A DNA stretch of 43,725 bases from an uncultured Bacteroidales bacterium (GCA_905234665.1 CAJOIV010000011.1:1-43725), one strand, 5' to 3'. Shown: positions 19,618-28,340, counted from the first letter of the stretch. Notes: generated by a model not told the origin, from the letters alone. Program-made: numbers and translations.

Positions 19618-20994
19618 TTAGCCCAGACGGCGGAACTGGCAGGTGAAGTGACGCATCAGCTCGGCCTCCCAGGTGATTTCCAGACCGCGCTTGATGGTGT
19701 CGCGGCGGTCATAGACGTTCTTCAGGGCGGCGGCGATGACGTCCATGTGGTTGTTGGTGTAGACGCGGCGCGGGATGCAGAGGCGCACGAAGTCGTTGCC
19801 TCCGAAGCGGTTCTCGCGCGTCACGGGGTCGCGGTCGGCCAGCACGTAGCCGATCTCGCAGGCGCGGATGCCGGCCTCGAGGTACAGCTCGCAGGTAAGG
19901 GTCTGGGCAGGGAATTCCTCCTTGGGGATGTTGGTCAGCACCTTGTCGGCGTCGACGAAGATGGCGTGGCCGCCGGCGGGACGCTGGTAGGGGATGCCGT
20001 ACTCGTCCAGCTTGTCGGCCAGGTACTGCACCTGCTTGATGCGGGTCTCGACCATTTCGAACTCGATGTTCTCTTTCAGACCCACGGCCAGGGCGTCCAT
20101 GTCGCGGCCGTTCATACCGCCGTAGGTCAGGAAGCCCTCGAAGGGGATGCAGAAGAGCTTGGCGCCCTCGTACCAATCCTTCTTGTTGGTGGCGATGAAG
20201 CCGCCCATGTTCACGAGGCCGTCCTTCTTGGCGCTCATGGTCATCGAGTCGGCGTAGCCGAACATCTCCTTGCAGATCTCGCGGAGGGTCTTGTTCTCAT
20301 AGCCCTTCTCGCGGGTCTTGATGAAATAGGCGTTCTCGATGAAGCGGGCGCTGTCGATGTTGACGGGCACGCCGTACTTGTGGCAGAGGGCGCAGGTCTC
20401 GCGGATGTTCTCCATGCTGACGGGCTGGCCGCCGACGGTGTTGTTGGTGACGGTGAGGACCATGAAAGGCACGTTGCCCTTGTTCTCCTGGAGGATTTTC
20501 TCCAGCTTCTCCAGGTCGACGTTGCCCTTGAAGGGGACCTCCAGCTGGGTGTCGTAAGCCTCGCGGACGGTGACGTCGATGGCGAAAGCTTTGCGGCTCT
20601 CGATATGGCCCTTGGTGGTGTCGAAATGGGCGTTGCCGGGCACAATCATGCCGGGCTTTACGAGGTAGGAGAACAGCACGTTCTCGGCTGCGCGGCCCTG
20701 GTGGGTGGGGATGACGTAGTCGAAGCCCGTGATGTCGGTGATGGTGTCCTTCATGTGGAAGAACGAGCGGGCGCCGCCGTAGCTCTCGTCGCCCATCATC
20801 ATCGCGCTCCACTGGCGGTCGCTCATGGCGCCGGTGCCGGAGTCGGTGAGGAGGTCGATGTAGACGTAGTCGCTCTTCAGCATGAAGATGTTCTGGTGGG
20901 CTTCTTCGAGCCATTTCTCGCGCTCGGCGCGGGTGGATTTTTTGATGGGTTCAACCATCTTGATTTTCCAAGCTTCTGCAAAGGGAAGTTCCAT
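19618..20994 (-). CDS. tnaA: Tryptophanase (tryptophan indole-lyase)
   Basis: A PLP enzyme that splits tryptophan to indole, pyruvate and ammonia. The 458-residue protein shows YIDLLTDSGTGAMSDRQW, the THQGRAAENVLFS phosphate-binding region, and the PLP lysine in TMSAKKDGLVNMGG (Lys257). The close relative tyrosine phenol-lyase has Phe in the C-terminal motif, but here it is MRHFTCQF with His449 (matching E. coli His463), which favours tryptophanase. It is a single-gene unit with a good promoter about 200 bases upstream and a structured leader. No tryptophan permease gene adjoins it. Confidence 0.93.
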   Translation of the reverse strand: MELPFAEAWKIKMVEPIKKSTRAEREKWLEEAHQNIFMLKSDYVYIDLLTDSGTGAMSDRQWSAMMMGDESYGGARSFFHMKDTITDITGFDYVIPTHQGRAAENVLFSYLVKPGMIVPGNAHFDTTKGHIESRKAFAIDVTVREAYDTQLEVPFKGNVDLEKLEKILQENKGNVPFMVLTVTNNTVGGQPVSMENIRETCALCHKYGVPVNIDSARFIENAYFIKTREKGYENKTLREICKEMFGYADSMTMSAKKDGLVNMGGFIATNKKDWYEGAKLFCIPFEGFLTYGGMNGRDMDALAVGLKENIEFEMVETRIKQVQYLADKLDEYGIPYQRPAGGHAIFVDADKVLTNIPKEEFPAQTLTCELYLEAGIRACEIGYVLADRDPVTRENRFGGNDFVRLCIPRRVYTNNHMDVIAAALKNVYDRRDTIKRGLEITWEAELMRHFTCQFRRLG

Positions 20995-21197
20995 AGTAAC
21001 TATTTTTTTAACGGTTAATAATCATTGTCGGGTTGGCGCCGCCTTCGGCGGCAAAAAAGATAAAACGGGTGTTCGGCGACCCTGCGGAGCGATGCTCAAC
21101 GCGGGGTTACCGACAATTGTAGACGTCTCTGCGCTTGATGTTTAGGAATACGAGACGTGCATTGGTATGTGGGTGTTTTTGGCCCATAATTCCGCTG

Positions 21198-21228
21198 CAA
21201 AGATACACATTTTTTTTGACATGGCAAG
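21198..21228 (-). promoter_or_regulatory. Promoter of tnaA with the shared spacer
   Basis: On the minus strand: CTTG, 19 nt, TATCTTTG. The spacer begins CCATGTC and continues with an A-run, as in six other promoters of this window. The predicted leader is about 195 bases. Confidence 0.75.
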
Positions 21229-21435
21229 AAAAAAATTCCCGGTACGTCACCCGCCCCTTCCCGCCACGCGTCCCCACCTTCCCTCGACCCTTCCGCCGCC
21301 GACCCCCGACCCCTGCCCCGACCTTCCCACTGCCTTGGGTTTGACCCGCCTCAATGGCAACCTCTCCTGGATGGTGCAGCATCGGGCGGTGAGGCGGGAG
21401 AAACGTTAAATATTCATAAAGCATGGACGGGCGGG

Positions 21436-21466
21436 TTGGCCGAGTGGGAAAAAGTCCGTATCTTTG
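21436..21466 (+). promoter_or_regulatory. Promoter of the VWA-like membrane protein gene
   Basis: TTGG, 19 nt, TATCTTTG on the plus strand. The -7 box is perfect and the -33 box differs by one base from TTTG. The predicted leader is about 160 bases. Confidence 0.65.
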
Positions 21467-21634
21467 CCGAATATCCATTGTGTGTGCACGATTCTGCAAT
21501 ATATTATCGTGTAGGGCGATAGAAATGCTACAGAGGGATGCGTACACGCGAAAAGACAATTGAATATAAATATCCTTAAACCGAGATAGACACACCTCAT
21601 TGCGAGACAGACAACCACAACAGTCCTCTAACCT

Positions 21635-23794
21635 ATGCAGCTACTGACCGACTACCCCTGGTATTTTCTGCTCTTCTGCCTGCTGGCGGGAGGGGTGTAT
21701 GCCTGGGTGCTCTACGGGCTGGGCCGCAACAAAAACGCCGACCTGCCGAAGTGGGCGCGGGCGACGCTGCCGGCGCTGCGCTTCGTGGTGGTGACACTGC
21801 TGGCGTTCCTCCTGCTGGGACCCCTGGTGAAGAGGCAGGTGCACGACAAGGAACGCCCCATCGTGGTTGTCGCCGACGACGTGTCGGCCTCGGTGACGGA
21901 ACACGGCTACGCCCTCGGCGACGAGGCCTGGGACCCTGTGACGCGCCGTCTGGAGAAAGACTTCGAGGTGGCACGCCTCCCCTACGGCGACGGCCACTTC
22001 ACCGACATCGCCGCGGCCCTCACCGACATCAAGGAACGCTATGCCGGACGCAACCTGGCCGCTGTGGTGCTGACGGGCGACGGCATCTACAACCGGGGGC
22101 AGAACCCCACGGGGGTGGCCCCGACGCTGGCAGTGCCTGTCTACACCGTGGCCCTGGGCGACACCACGCCCCGCCGCGACGCCGCCATCGCCAACGTGCG
22201 CTACAACCGCATCGCCTATATGGGCAACCGCTTCCCCGTGGAGGTGACGGTGCGCGCCACCCGCCTGGCCGGCCGGCATAGCACCCTGACCCTGCGCCAG
22301 GGAGGCACGACCCTGGCCTCGCAGCCCCTCACCTACGAAGGTGACAACCACACGGCCACGGTGACCCTCAGCATCGATGCCGAGAAGGCGGGCCTGCAGA
22401 GCTACACCCTGACTCTGGCACCCGACGCCGACGAGCAGACCACGGCCAACAACAGCCGCACCCTCGTCGTCGAGGTCATCGACGGACACCAGAAGATAGC
22501 CATTCTTGCTGCGGCGCCGCACCCCGACATCGCGGCCCTGCGCAGCGCCATCGAGCACAACCCCAACTACGAGGTGGACCTCTTCCTGCCTGCAAAACTC
22601 GCGGGCATGTCGCCGGCGCAGTTCAAGAACTACAACCTCGTCATCCTGCACAACCTGCCCTCCGTCGCGGCCGACGGGCTGGTGCGCTCTGTCGTGGCCC
22701 AACTGCCGACACTCTTTGTCGTGGGTCTCCAGACAGACCTGGGACGTTTCAACGCCCTGCACTGCGGGCTGGAGATTGTGGCGCGGACACGGAAGACCGA
22801 TGAGGTGTCGGCCTCGCGCAATACGGCTTTCTCGCTCTTCACGCTGGACGACGACCTCGGCCGCCGTCTCGAGCAGCTGCCTCCCCTGCAGGCCCCCTTC
22901 GGCGACTACCATGTGGCGGCCAACGTGCAGACCCTCTTTGGGGCCACCCTCGGCGGCGTGGCCACGGGCCGTCCCCTGGTGGCTTTCGGCCAGCAGGAGG
23001 GCATCCGGCGCGCCTATGTGGCGGGCGAGGGACTGTGGCGCTGGCGGCTCCACAGCTATCAGGCCACGGGCAGCCACGACGATTTCAACTCCTTGGTGGA
23101 GAAGATGATGGTGTACACATCGCTGCAGGTGGGGAAGGAACGCTTCCGCGTGACGGCGCAGCCCGTCTACACCGCCGGACAGCCCGTCGAGCTGGAGGCG
23201 GAACTCTACAACGACAACTACGAGCCGGTAAATACGCCGGAGGTGGTCATGGAGATAATGACACACTCCTCAGTCAGCAGAGCTGACAGCTCCCCTAACT
23301 TAGGGGAGCAGCCGGAGATACAACATGTCAGTGCCAATGACTGCGGCAGCAACTCCTCCCCTAAGTTAGGGGAGGTGCCCGAAGGGCGGAGGAGTGTGTC
23401 GAGCTACACCTTCAACCGCAGCGGCGATGGCTATGTGCTGCGCCTCGGCGCCCTGGAGGCAGGAACCTACAGCTATACCGCCAAGACCACCTTCAACGGG
23501 CATGACTACAAAGCCACGGGCCATTTTGCCATCGAGGAGGAGAACCTCGAGGAGGTGACCCTCGTGGCCGACCACTCCCTGATGAACACCCTAGCGGCCT
23601 CGACGGGCGGCACGATGCTGACGGCCGACAGCCTCGGACGGTTGCCCGACCTGCTGGCGGCACGCGACGACATCCGCAGCGTCATATACACCCACACACG
23701 CTACACCGACCTGCTGAGTCTGCCGTGGGTGCTGCTGCTCATCATCCTCCTGTTCACACTGGAATGGGGAATCCGTAAATACTTTCTGAATTGA
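21635..23794 (+). CDS. VWA-like membrane protein carrying an in-frame palindromic repeat
   Basis: A 719-residue protein with two N-terminal membrane helices (about 8-27 and 46-63) and one near the C terminus (about 692-710). After the second helix comes PIVVVADDVSASVTEHG, where DVSASV resembles a von Willebrand A metal-binding DxSxS site, then PVYTVALGD; the large middle part resembles Bacteroidota VWA/BatA-like inner-membrane proteins of unknown role. Between residues about 542 and 589 a 141-base palindromic element (23260-23400) is inserted in frame, adding the peptides SSPNLGEQPE and SSPKLGEVPEGRRSVS inside a beta-rich region. The stop codon lies within a heptamer repeat. The downstream flippase follows directly. 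Confidence 0.8.
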   Translation: MQLLTDYPWYFLLFCLLAGGVYAWVLYGLGRNKNADLPKWARATLPALRFVVVTLLAFLLLGPLVKRQVHDKERPIVVVADDVSASVTEHGYALGDEAWDPVTRRLEKDFEVARLPYGDGHFTDIAAALTDIKERYAGRNLAAVVLTGDGIYNRGQNPTGVAPTLAVPVYTVALGDTTPRRDAAIANVRYNRIAYMGNRFPVEVTVRATRLAGRHSTLTLRQGGTTLASQPLTYEGDNHTATVTLSIDAEKAGLQSYTLTLAPDADEQTTANNSRTLVVEVIDGHQKIAILAAAPHPDIAALRSAIEHNPNYEVDLFLPAKLAGMSPAQFKNYNLVILHNLPSVAADGLVRSVVAQLPTLFVVGLQTDLGRFNALHCGLEIVARTRKTDEVSASRNTAFSLFTLDDDLGRRLEQLPPLQAPFGDYHVAANVQTLFGATLGGVATGRPLVAFGQQEGIRRAYVAGEGLWRWRLHSYQATGSHDDFNSLVEKMMVYTSLQVGKERFRVTAQPVYTAGQPVELEAELYNDNYEPVNTPEVVMEIMTHSSVSRADSSPNLGEQPEIQHVSANDCGSNSSPKLGEVPEGRRSVSSYTFNRSGDGYVLRLGALEAGTYSYTAKTTFNGHDYKATGHFAIEEENLEEVTLVADHSLMNTLAASTGGTMLTADSLGRLPDLLAARDDIRSVIYTHTRYTDLLSLPWVLLLIILLFTLEWGIRKYFLN
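23260..23400 (+). repeat. Palindromic MITE-like element, long copy, inside a gene
   Basis: A 141-base unit bounded by perfect 11-base inverted ends GACACACTCCT and AGGAGTGTGTC. It contains two core palindromes (CTCCCCTAACTTAGGGGAG near 23290 and CTCCCCTAAGTTAGGGGAG near 23356) and a GTGCCCGAAGGGC hairpin. Its length is a multiple of three and it has no stop in the frame of the host gene. No transposase is coded, so it would have to move in trans or spread by recombination. Confidence 0.8.
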
Positions 23795-23822
23795 GAATTG
23801 AAAATTGAGAATTGAGAATTGA
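23788..23822 (+). repeat. Heptamer microsatellite (GAATTGA)5 at a gene junction
   Basis: Five 7-base units (GAATTGA, third unit AAATTGA). They contain the stop codon of the VWA-like gene (TGA 23792-23794) and the TTG start of the flippase (23819). Confidence 0.85.
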
Positions 23823-25099
23823 AGATTCCGGGGAGCATAAAGAACGCCGGTACCCTCCTGACCGGCAATGTAGTGGGGCAAGGCATCGCCTTCCTCTCCT
23901 ATCTGCTGCTGAGCCGTCTTTTCACCCCCGAGGACTTCGGCCTGTACAACATCTTCTCCGGCTACCTCGAGGTGCTCATCATCCTCTCCACCTGCAAGTA
24001 CGAGATGTCCATCGTGGTGGCCCACAACGACCTGCGTGCATCCCAAGTGGCGAGGATGGCCCTACGGCTCAACCTCATCGTCTCTTTGGCGCTGCTGGCG
24101 GTGACGGGCGTGCTGACGGTGGCGGCCCCTACGGCCCTGCCCATCCCCATCCTGATGGTGTGGCTCATCCCTTTGATAGTTTTCCTTAACGGGACCTCAC
24201 GTGTGTACAGCTCTCTGGGCGTGCGCTCCGGACGGTTCCGCGCCATCGCCGGGGCGGATGTGTCGGGGTCGCTGTCCGGCACGGTGCTGAAGCTCCTGGC
24301 GGGTTTCCTGGCCCCCATGGTGCAGTGGCTGCACACTTACGGTCTGCCCATAGGCACGGTGCTGGGGCTTTTCGTCCGCAACACCTGGCTGCGGCTGCGC
24401 TCGGCGGTGCTCCTCAAGAGTCACCCCCGGCGTCCCTCGCGGGCCTCTCTGCTGGCCGCGGCACGGCATCACAGGCACTATCCCCTCTATGTCATGCCCA
24501 AGGAGTTCCTCAGCAGCCTCTCAGCCAACCTGCCCTTCATCTGGCTGGCCCTCTACTTCGACAACGCCACCATAGGCCTTTTCTCCCTGGCCTTGGTTTT
24601 CCTCCAACGGCCGATGCTGATGGTGGCCAACGCGATGGAGAGCTCCTTCTATAGCGAGAGTGCTCAACGCCAGCGCGAAGGACTTCCCCTCCTCCACCGG
24701 CTGAGCCGCATGACAGGATGTCTCGCCGCCGTGGCGGTGCCTGTGGCTGTGGCGGGATTCTTCTGGGCCGAGCCCATCTTCACCTTCCTGCTGGGCGACC
24801 AATGGGTGGGCACGGGATTCTATGTGCGCTGTCTCCTGCCGTGGCTCGTGGTGCGACTGCTGGCCAACTCGCTGGCCTTCGTGGCCAACCTCTTCGAGAC
24901 CCAGCATGTCGACTTCTGGATGCAGGTGGTCCTGCTGGCATTGCGTGTGGCGGCGCTGGGTGTGGGTATCGCCTTGAAAGACTTCCGCCTGGCCATCCTC
25001 CTCTTCTGCGCCGTGAGCACCGCCGTGCAGCTGGTGCAACTGGCTTGGTACCTCTGGCAGCTGAGGAGATACGACAGGGAATTGATAAATGAGAATTGA
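23819..25099 (+). CDS. Polysaccharide flippase (Wzx / MATE-like)
   Basis: A 426-residue multi-spanning protein with about 12 membrane helices. The N terminus SIKNAGTLLTGNVVGQGIAFL followed by LSRLFTPEDFGLYNIF is the hallmark of O-antigen and capsule flippases, which turn undecaprenyl-linked sugars across the inner membrane. There is no ATG: the only start that keeps this N terminus is TTG 23819, which lies inside the heptamer repeat, and a stop codon stands two codons before it. The gene ends in a second heptamer repeat. It is probably co-transcribed with the genes on both sides. Confidence 0.88.
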   Translation: MKIPGSIKNAGTLLTGNVVGQGIAFLSYLLLSRLFTPEDFGLYNIFSGYLEVLIILSTCKYEMSIVVAHNDLRASQVARMALRLNLIVSLALLAVTGVLTVAAPTALPIPILMVWLIPLIVFLNGTSRVYSSLGVRSGRFRAIAGADVSGSLSGTVLKLLAGFLAPMVQWLHTYGLPIGTVLGLFVRNTWLRLRSAVLLKSHPRRPSRASLLAAARHHRHYPLYVMPKEFLSSLSANLPFIWLALYFDNATIGLFSLALVFLQRPMLMVANAMESSFYSESAQRQREGLPLLHRLSRMTGCLAAVAVPVAVAGFFWAEPIFTFLLGDQWVGTGFYVRCLLPWLVVRLLANSLAFVANLFETQHVDFWMQVVLLALRVAALGVGIALKDFRLAILLFCAVSTAVQLVQLAWYLWQLRRYDRELINEN

Positions 25100-25113
25100 A
25101 AATTGAGAATTCA
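25093..25113 (+). repeat. Heptamer repeat at the flippase / methylase junction
   Basis: Three units: GAATTGA, AAATTGA, GAATTCA. An ATG at 25089 directly before them is out of frame with the next gene by 14 bases, which equals exactly two heptamers. Confidence 0.8.
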
Positions 25114-25924
25114 GGTTCATAGTCTGGAGGAGCCTGCGCTGCAGGTGTATTCGCGGCTGACGGAGGCGCAGCTGCGCAATCGGCTGGAACCCGACAAGGG
25201 CATCTTCATCGCCGAGAGCCCCAAGGTCATCCGTGTGGCGTTGGAGGCTGGCTGTCAGCCGTTGTCATTGCTGACGGAGGAAGACCATCTGGAGACTCTG
25301 GCGGCCGACATTGTGCCGCGCTTGGGCGACGTGCCTGTCTACACGGGGACACGGGAACTGCTGGCCTCGCTGACGGGTTATGAGTTGACGCGTGGCGTGC
25401 TCTGCGCCATGCGGAGGCCCCAGCTGCCCTCGGTCGAGGAGGTCTGCCGAGAGGCGCACCGCGTGGTGGTGGTGGACAATGTAGTCAACAGCACCAACAC
25501 GGGAGCCATCTTCCGTGCCGCCGCGGGGCTGGGCATCGACGGCGTCCTGCTGACGCCCACCTGCTGCGACCCCCTGAACCGGCGCAGCGTGCGCGTGAGC
25601 ATGGGGACGGTGTTCCAGCTGCCGTGGACATACCTGCCCGCCTCTCAAGGCGAGGCCTTCGAGCGGCTGCATGCGCTGGGATTCAAGGTGGCCGCCATGG
25701 CGTTGAGTGCGCGTGCCGTGAGTGTCGACGACCCCGCCCTGCGCCGTGAGGAACGCCTGGCCATCGTCATGGGCACCGAGGGCGACGGACTGCCCGACAG
25801 CACGATAGACCGTTGCGACTACGTGGTGAAGATACCCATGTCACGTGGCGTCGACTCATTGAATGTCGCCGCCGCCGCTGCAGTGGCCTTCTGGCAGCTG
25901 CGTTATTCCCGCGAGAGGCTGTAG
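25103..25924 (+). CDS. TrmH/SpoU-family RNA 2'-O-methyltransferase
   Basis: A 273-residue SPOUT-type methylase of rRNA or tRNA. It has the N-terminal substrate-binding domain (LRNRLEPDKGIFIAESPKVI) and the three SpoU motifs: NVVNSTNTGAIFRAAAGLG, IVMGTEGDGLP and VKIPMSRGVDSLNVAAAAAV. The start is TTG 25103, within a heptamer repeat; the nearby ATG 25089 would read only MRIEN before a stop. If two heptamers are removed, that ATG comes into frame with the same residues (MRIQVHS). The 3' end overlaps the GH92 gene by 22 bases, tail to tail. Confidence 0.9.
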   Translation: MRIQVHSLEEPALQVYSRLTEAQLRNRLEPDKGIFIAESPKVIRVALEAGCQPLSLLTEEDHLETLAADIVPRLGDVPVYTGTRELLASLTGYELTRGVLCAMRRPQLPSVEEVCREAHRVVVVDNVVNSTNTGAIFRAAAGLGIDGVLLTPTCCDPLNRRSVRVSMGTVFQLPWTYLPASQGEAFERLHALGFKVAAMALSARAVSVDDPALRREERLAIVMGTEGDGLPDSTIDRCDYVVKIPMSRGVDSLNVAAAAAVAFWQLRYSRERL

Positions 25925-28314
25925 GGCTTCTCGGCGGGGGATTGGAAGAGTTTTTTGTTGGGCTTGGAGGTCATGTCGAACTCCAGCACGCCGCCCTCCA
26001 TCAGCTCCTTGTAGGTGAGGTAGGCGCGGGTGACGGGCTTGCCGTTGAGGCGCACGGCACGGATGTAGCGGTTGCTGTCGCTGACCTTGGGGGCTTTGAT
26101 CTCGAGATATTTGCCGCTGCCCATGCGCACCTTGAGGTAGGGCAGGTAGGGCGCCCCAATGACATACTGCCCGCTGGCGGGGCAGACAGGGTAGAATCCC
26201 ATGGCGCTGAAGACATACCAGGCGGACATCTGGCCGCAGTCGTCGTTGCCGCAGAGGCCGTCTATATGGTTGTGGTACATCCGGTTCATCACCTCCCGCA
26301 CCCAGTACTGCGTCTTCCACGGCTGGGAGGTCCACATGTAGAGGTAGGGGATGTGGTGGGAGGGTTCGTTGCCGTGGACATAGCCGCCGAGCATGCCCTC
26401 GCGGGTGACGTCCTCCGTCTCGGCGAAGAACTCGTCGGGGATGTACATGGTGAAGAGGGTGTCGAGCTTGCGGACGAAGGCCCGCTCGCCGCCCATCAAC
26501 TGCATGAGGCCGTCGACATCGTGGGGGACATAGAAGCTGTAGTTCCACGAGTTACCCTCGATGAAGCCCTCGCCGCTGGTGGAGAGGAGGGAGTAGGGGC
26601 TCTTCCAGGTGCCGTCGCTGTAGCGGGCCCGCGCCATCCCGTCCTTGAAGACATTGCGGTAGCTCAGTGCCCGCTGGCGGTAGCTCTCGCGCACGGAATC
26701 CTCATAGCCTATGATGTCGGGCAATACATTCTCCAGGTTATTCTTCATTGCCCAGTAGACGCACCAGTCCTCGTAGGCGTTTTCGAGGGTGACGGAGGTG
26801 CCGTTGCGGCTTTTGTCAATGGGGACATAGCCTATCTGCTTGTAGAGGCCTGTGTAGTCGTAGTAGTCGACATTGGAGGTAGAGAGGATGGCAGCCATGG
26901 TCTCCAACTCCTGCTCGTTGTCGGGGTGGAGGGTGTTGACGGCGGCATCGACCATGACGGAGACGCCGTGGTAGCCTATCATGCACCAGTTCTCGCCGCC
27001 ATGATGGCTCCACACGGGCAGCATGTGGTGGGGGTTGCTCTTGCTGTGGTGGTAGAGCGTCAGGGCTATGTTGCGGCTCATGGCGGTGTCGGTGAGGTTG
27101 ATGAGGGGGTGCAGGGCGCGGTAGGTGTCCCAGAGGGAGAAGATGGTGTAGCGGGTGTGCCCGTCGTAGTTCTTTTCGTCAATATCTTGATAGATGGAGG
27201 GGTTGATCATGGTGTGGTAGTAGGAGGTATAGAGCATCGCCAACGCATCCTTTGGCCCCTGAGCCTCAATGCGTCCCAGCATCCGGTTCCACTTGTTGCG
27301 TGTCAGTTCGCGCACCACGTCGAAGTGGCTGCGGTATCTGGGGTCGCCCTGACGGACTGTGAGCAGCGTGTCGCCCTCGGGCCCATCGCGGTAGAGTGTC
27401 TGTGAGGCATAAGGGGAATACTGGCACCCCTCGTGCTGTACAGCCAAGTTGGCGCCCCAGGTGCTGTTGGGTGAAAGGCCCACGATGATTTCGAGGGTGT
27501 CGCTCCCGTCGTCCTCGAACTCGAACCAGCAGACGGGCTTGCGCCCTGCCATCTCGGGGAAGTTGTGCTCTTGGTCGAAGCGGTTCCAGAAACCTTGATA
27601 CGACAACGGGGCAAAGTCGTGGTAGCCATATTGTTTGATGGGCTTGTTGAACCGGATGTGATAGTACAGCTTGCGTGAGCGGTTCCAGCCGCTGGTCATG
27701 CGCCAACCGTTGAGGGTACGCGGGCTGGTCACTTTGCATTGTGCCCAGAGCACCTTGCCGTCGTAGTTGTAGATGCTGTGGTTGAGGTCGAGGATAATCT
27801 TCTGTGCCTTGCCCTTGGGGAAGATATAGCGGTGGACGCCGCAGCGGGCGGTGGCGGTGAGCTCGCAGCGGATGCTGTCGTCGTCGAGGAGGACGGTGTA
27901 GTAGCCCGGCTCGGCATGCTCCGTCTCGTGGCGGAAGCGCTGGCGATAGCCACCGTCGGGGTTGTCGGCGGTACCGGGGTTGAGGCGCGTCTCTCCCGTG
28001 TAGGGCATGATGAGGAAGTCGCCGAGGTCGCTGTGGCCCGTGCCGCTGAAGTGGGTGTGGCTGAAGCCCACGATGCTGCTGTCGCGGTGCTGGTAGCCGG
28101 CGCAGTAGTCGTAGACGCGGGGTTGGTAGACCCCATTGATGTTGTGCGGGATGGTGTCGGTGTCGGGACTTAACTGCACAAATCCGTAGGGGTAGCAGGC
28201 CCCCGGAAAGGTGTGGCCCATGCCGTTGGTGCCTATCATCGGGTTGACGTACCGGCTTTGACCCATGGCTGTGGCTACCACCATGCAAAGCCCTATCAGG
28301 ATGCTCTTTTTCAT
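25903..28314 (-). CDS. GH92 family exo-alpha-mannosidase, secreted
   Basis: A 803-residue calcium-dependent glycosidase acting on alpha-mannosides of N-glycans or yeast mannan. The start at 28314 gives a signal peptide (MKKSILIGLCMVVATAMGQ). Then come RYVNPMIGTNGMGHTFPGA with its typical N-terminal GH92 sequence, GFSHTHFSGTGHSDLGD, the central GGENWCMIGYHGVSVMVDA block, GNEPSHHIPYLY and GNDDCGQMSAWYVFSAMGFYPV (about 689-710), which carries catalytic-base aspartates in known GH92 enzymes. The open frame upstream of 28314 crosses the promoter and is not used. It should act in the periplasm or at the cell surface. Confidence 0.95.
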   Translation of the reverse strand: MKKSILIGLCMVVATAMGQSRYVNPMIGTNGMGHTFPGACYPYGFVQLSPDTDTIPHNINGVYQPRVYDYCAGYQHRDSSIVGFSHTHFSGTGHSDLGDFLIMPYTGETRLNPGTADNPDGGYRQRFRHETEHAEPGYYTVLLDDDSIRCELTATARCGVHRYIFPKGKAQKIILDLNHSIYNYDGKVLWAQCKVTSPRTLNGWRMTSGWNRSRKLYYHIRFNKPIKQYGYHDFAPLSYQGFWNRFDQEHNFPEMAGRKPVCWFEFEDDGSDTLEIIVGLSPNSTWGANLAVQHEGCQYSPYASQTLYRDGPEGDTLLTVRQGDPRYRSHFDVVRELTRNKWNRMLGRIEAQGPKDALAMLYTSYYHTMINPSIYQDIDEKNYDGHTRYTIFSLWDTYRALHPLINLTDTAMSRNIALTLYHHSKSNPHHMLPVWSHHGGENWCMIGYHGVSVMVDAAVNTLHPDNEQELETMAAILSTSNVDYYDYTGLYKQIGYVPIDKSRNGTSVTLENAYEDWCVYWAMKNNLENVLPDIIGYEDSVRESYRQRALSYRNVFKDGMARARYSDGTWKSPYSLLSTSGEGFIEGNSWNYSFYVPHDVDGLMQLMGGERAFVRKLDTLFTMYIPDEFFAETEDVTREGMLGGYVHGNEPSHHIPYLYMWTSQPWKTQYWVREVMNRMYHNHIDGLCGNDDCGQMSAWYVFSAMGFYPVCPASGQYVIGAPYLPYLKVRMGSGKYLEIKAPKVSDSNRYIRAVRLNGKPVTRAYLTYKELMEGGVLEFDMTSKPNKKLFQSPAEKPYSLSRE

Positions 28315-28340
28315 GAGGAGAGAGTGTTGTTTCGACGCTG

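Larger units (their letters stand above)
20995..21634. other. 640-base divergent intergenic region (tnaA / VWA-like gene)
   Basis: Holds promoters in both directions (tnaA at 21198-21228, the VWA-like gene at 21436-21466). The tnaA leader can fold: GCCGCC-GGCGGC hairpin at about 21039-21053 and an 8-bp long-range pair (ATTGTCGG near 21029-21036 with CCGACAAT near 21110-21117). A small open frame of 26 codons (21187 down to 21107, starting MGQKHPHTN) lies in the leader but has no Trp and no clear ribosome site, so it is not called a tnaC-like peptide. Nothing else was seen. Confidence 0.5.

Noticed and set aside
19537..21018. 493-codon open frame antisense to tnaA
   Set aside because: Shadow of tnaA; low-complexity Val/Leu/Gly/His-rich sequence.
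21107..21187. tnaC-like leader peptide upstream of tnaA
   Set aside because: The 26-codon frame has no Trp codon and no visible ribosome site.
21431..21460. tRNA-like D-arm text (GGTTGGCCGAGTGGG)
   Set aside because: No acceptor stem, anticodon arm or T-loop follows at proper spacing; the segment overlaps a good promoter.
23260..23400. Element considered as an insertion sequence
   Set aside because: Too short and without any transposase frame; kept as a non-autonomous palindromic element.
23788..25113. Repeats considered as a CRISPR array
   Set aside because: Units are only 7 bases, directly adjacent, without spacers, and no cas genes are present.
25813..27405. 530-codon open frame antisense to the GH92 gene
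   Set aside because: Shadow; the GH92 motifs are clear on the minus strand.
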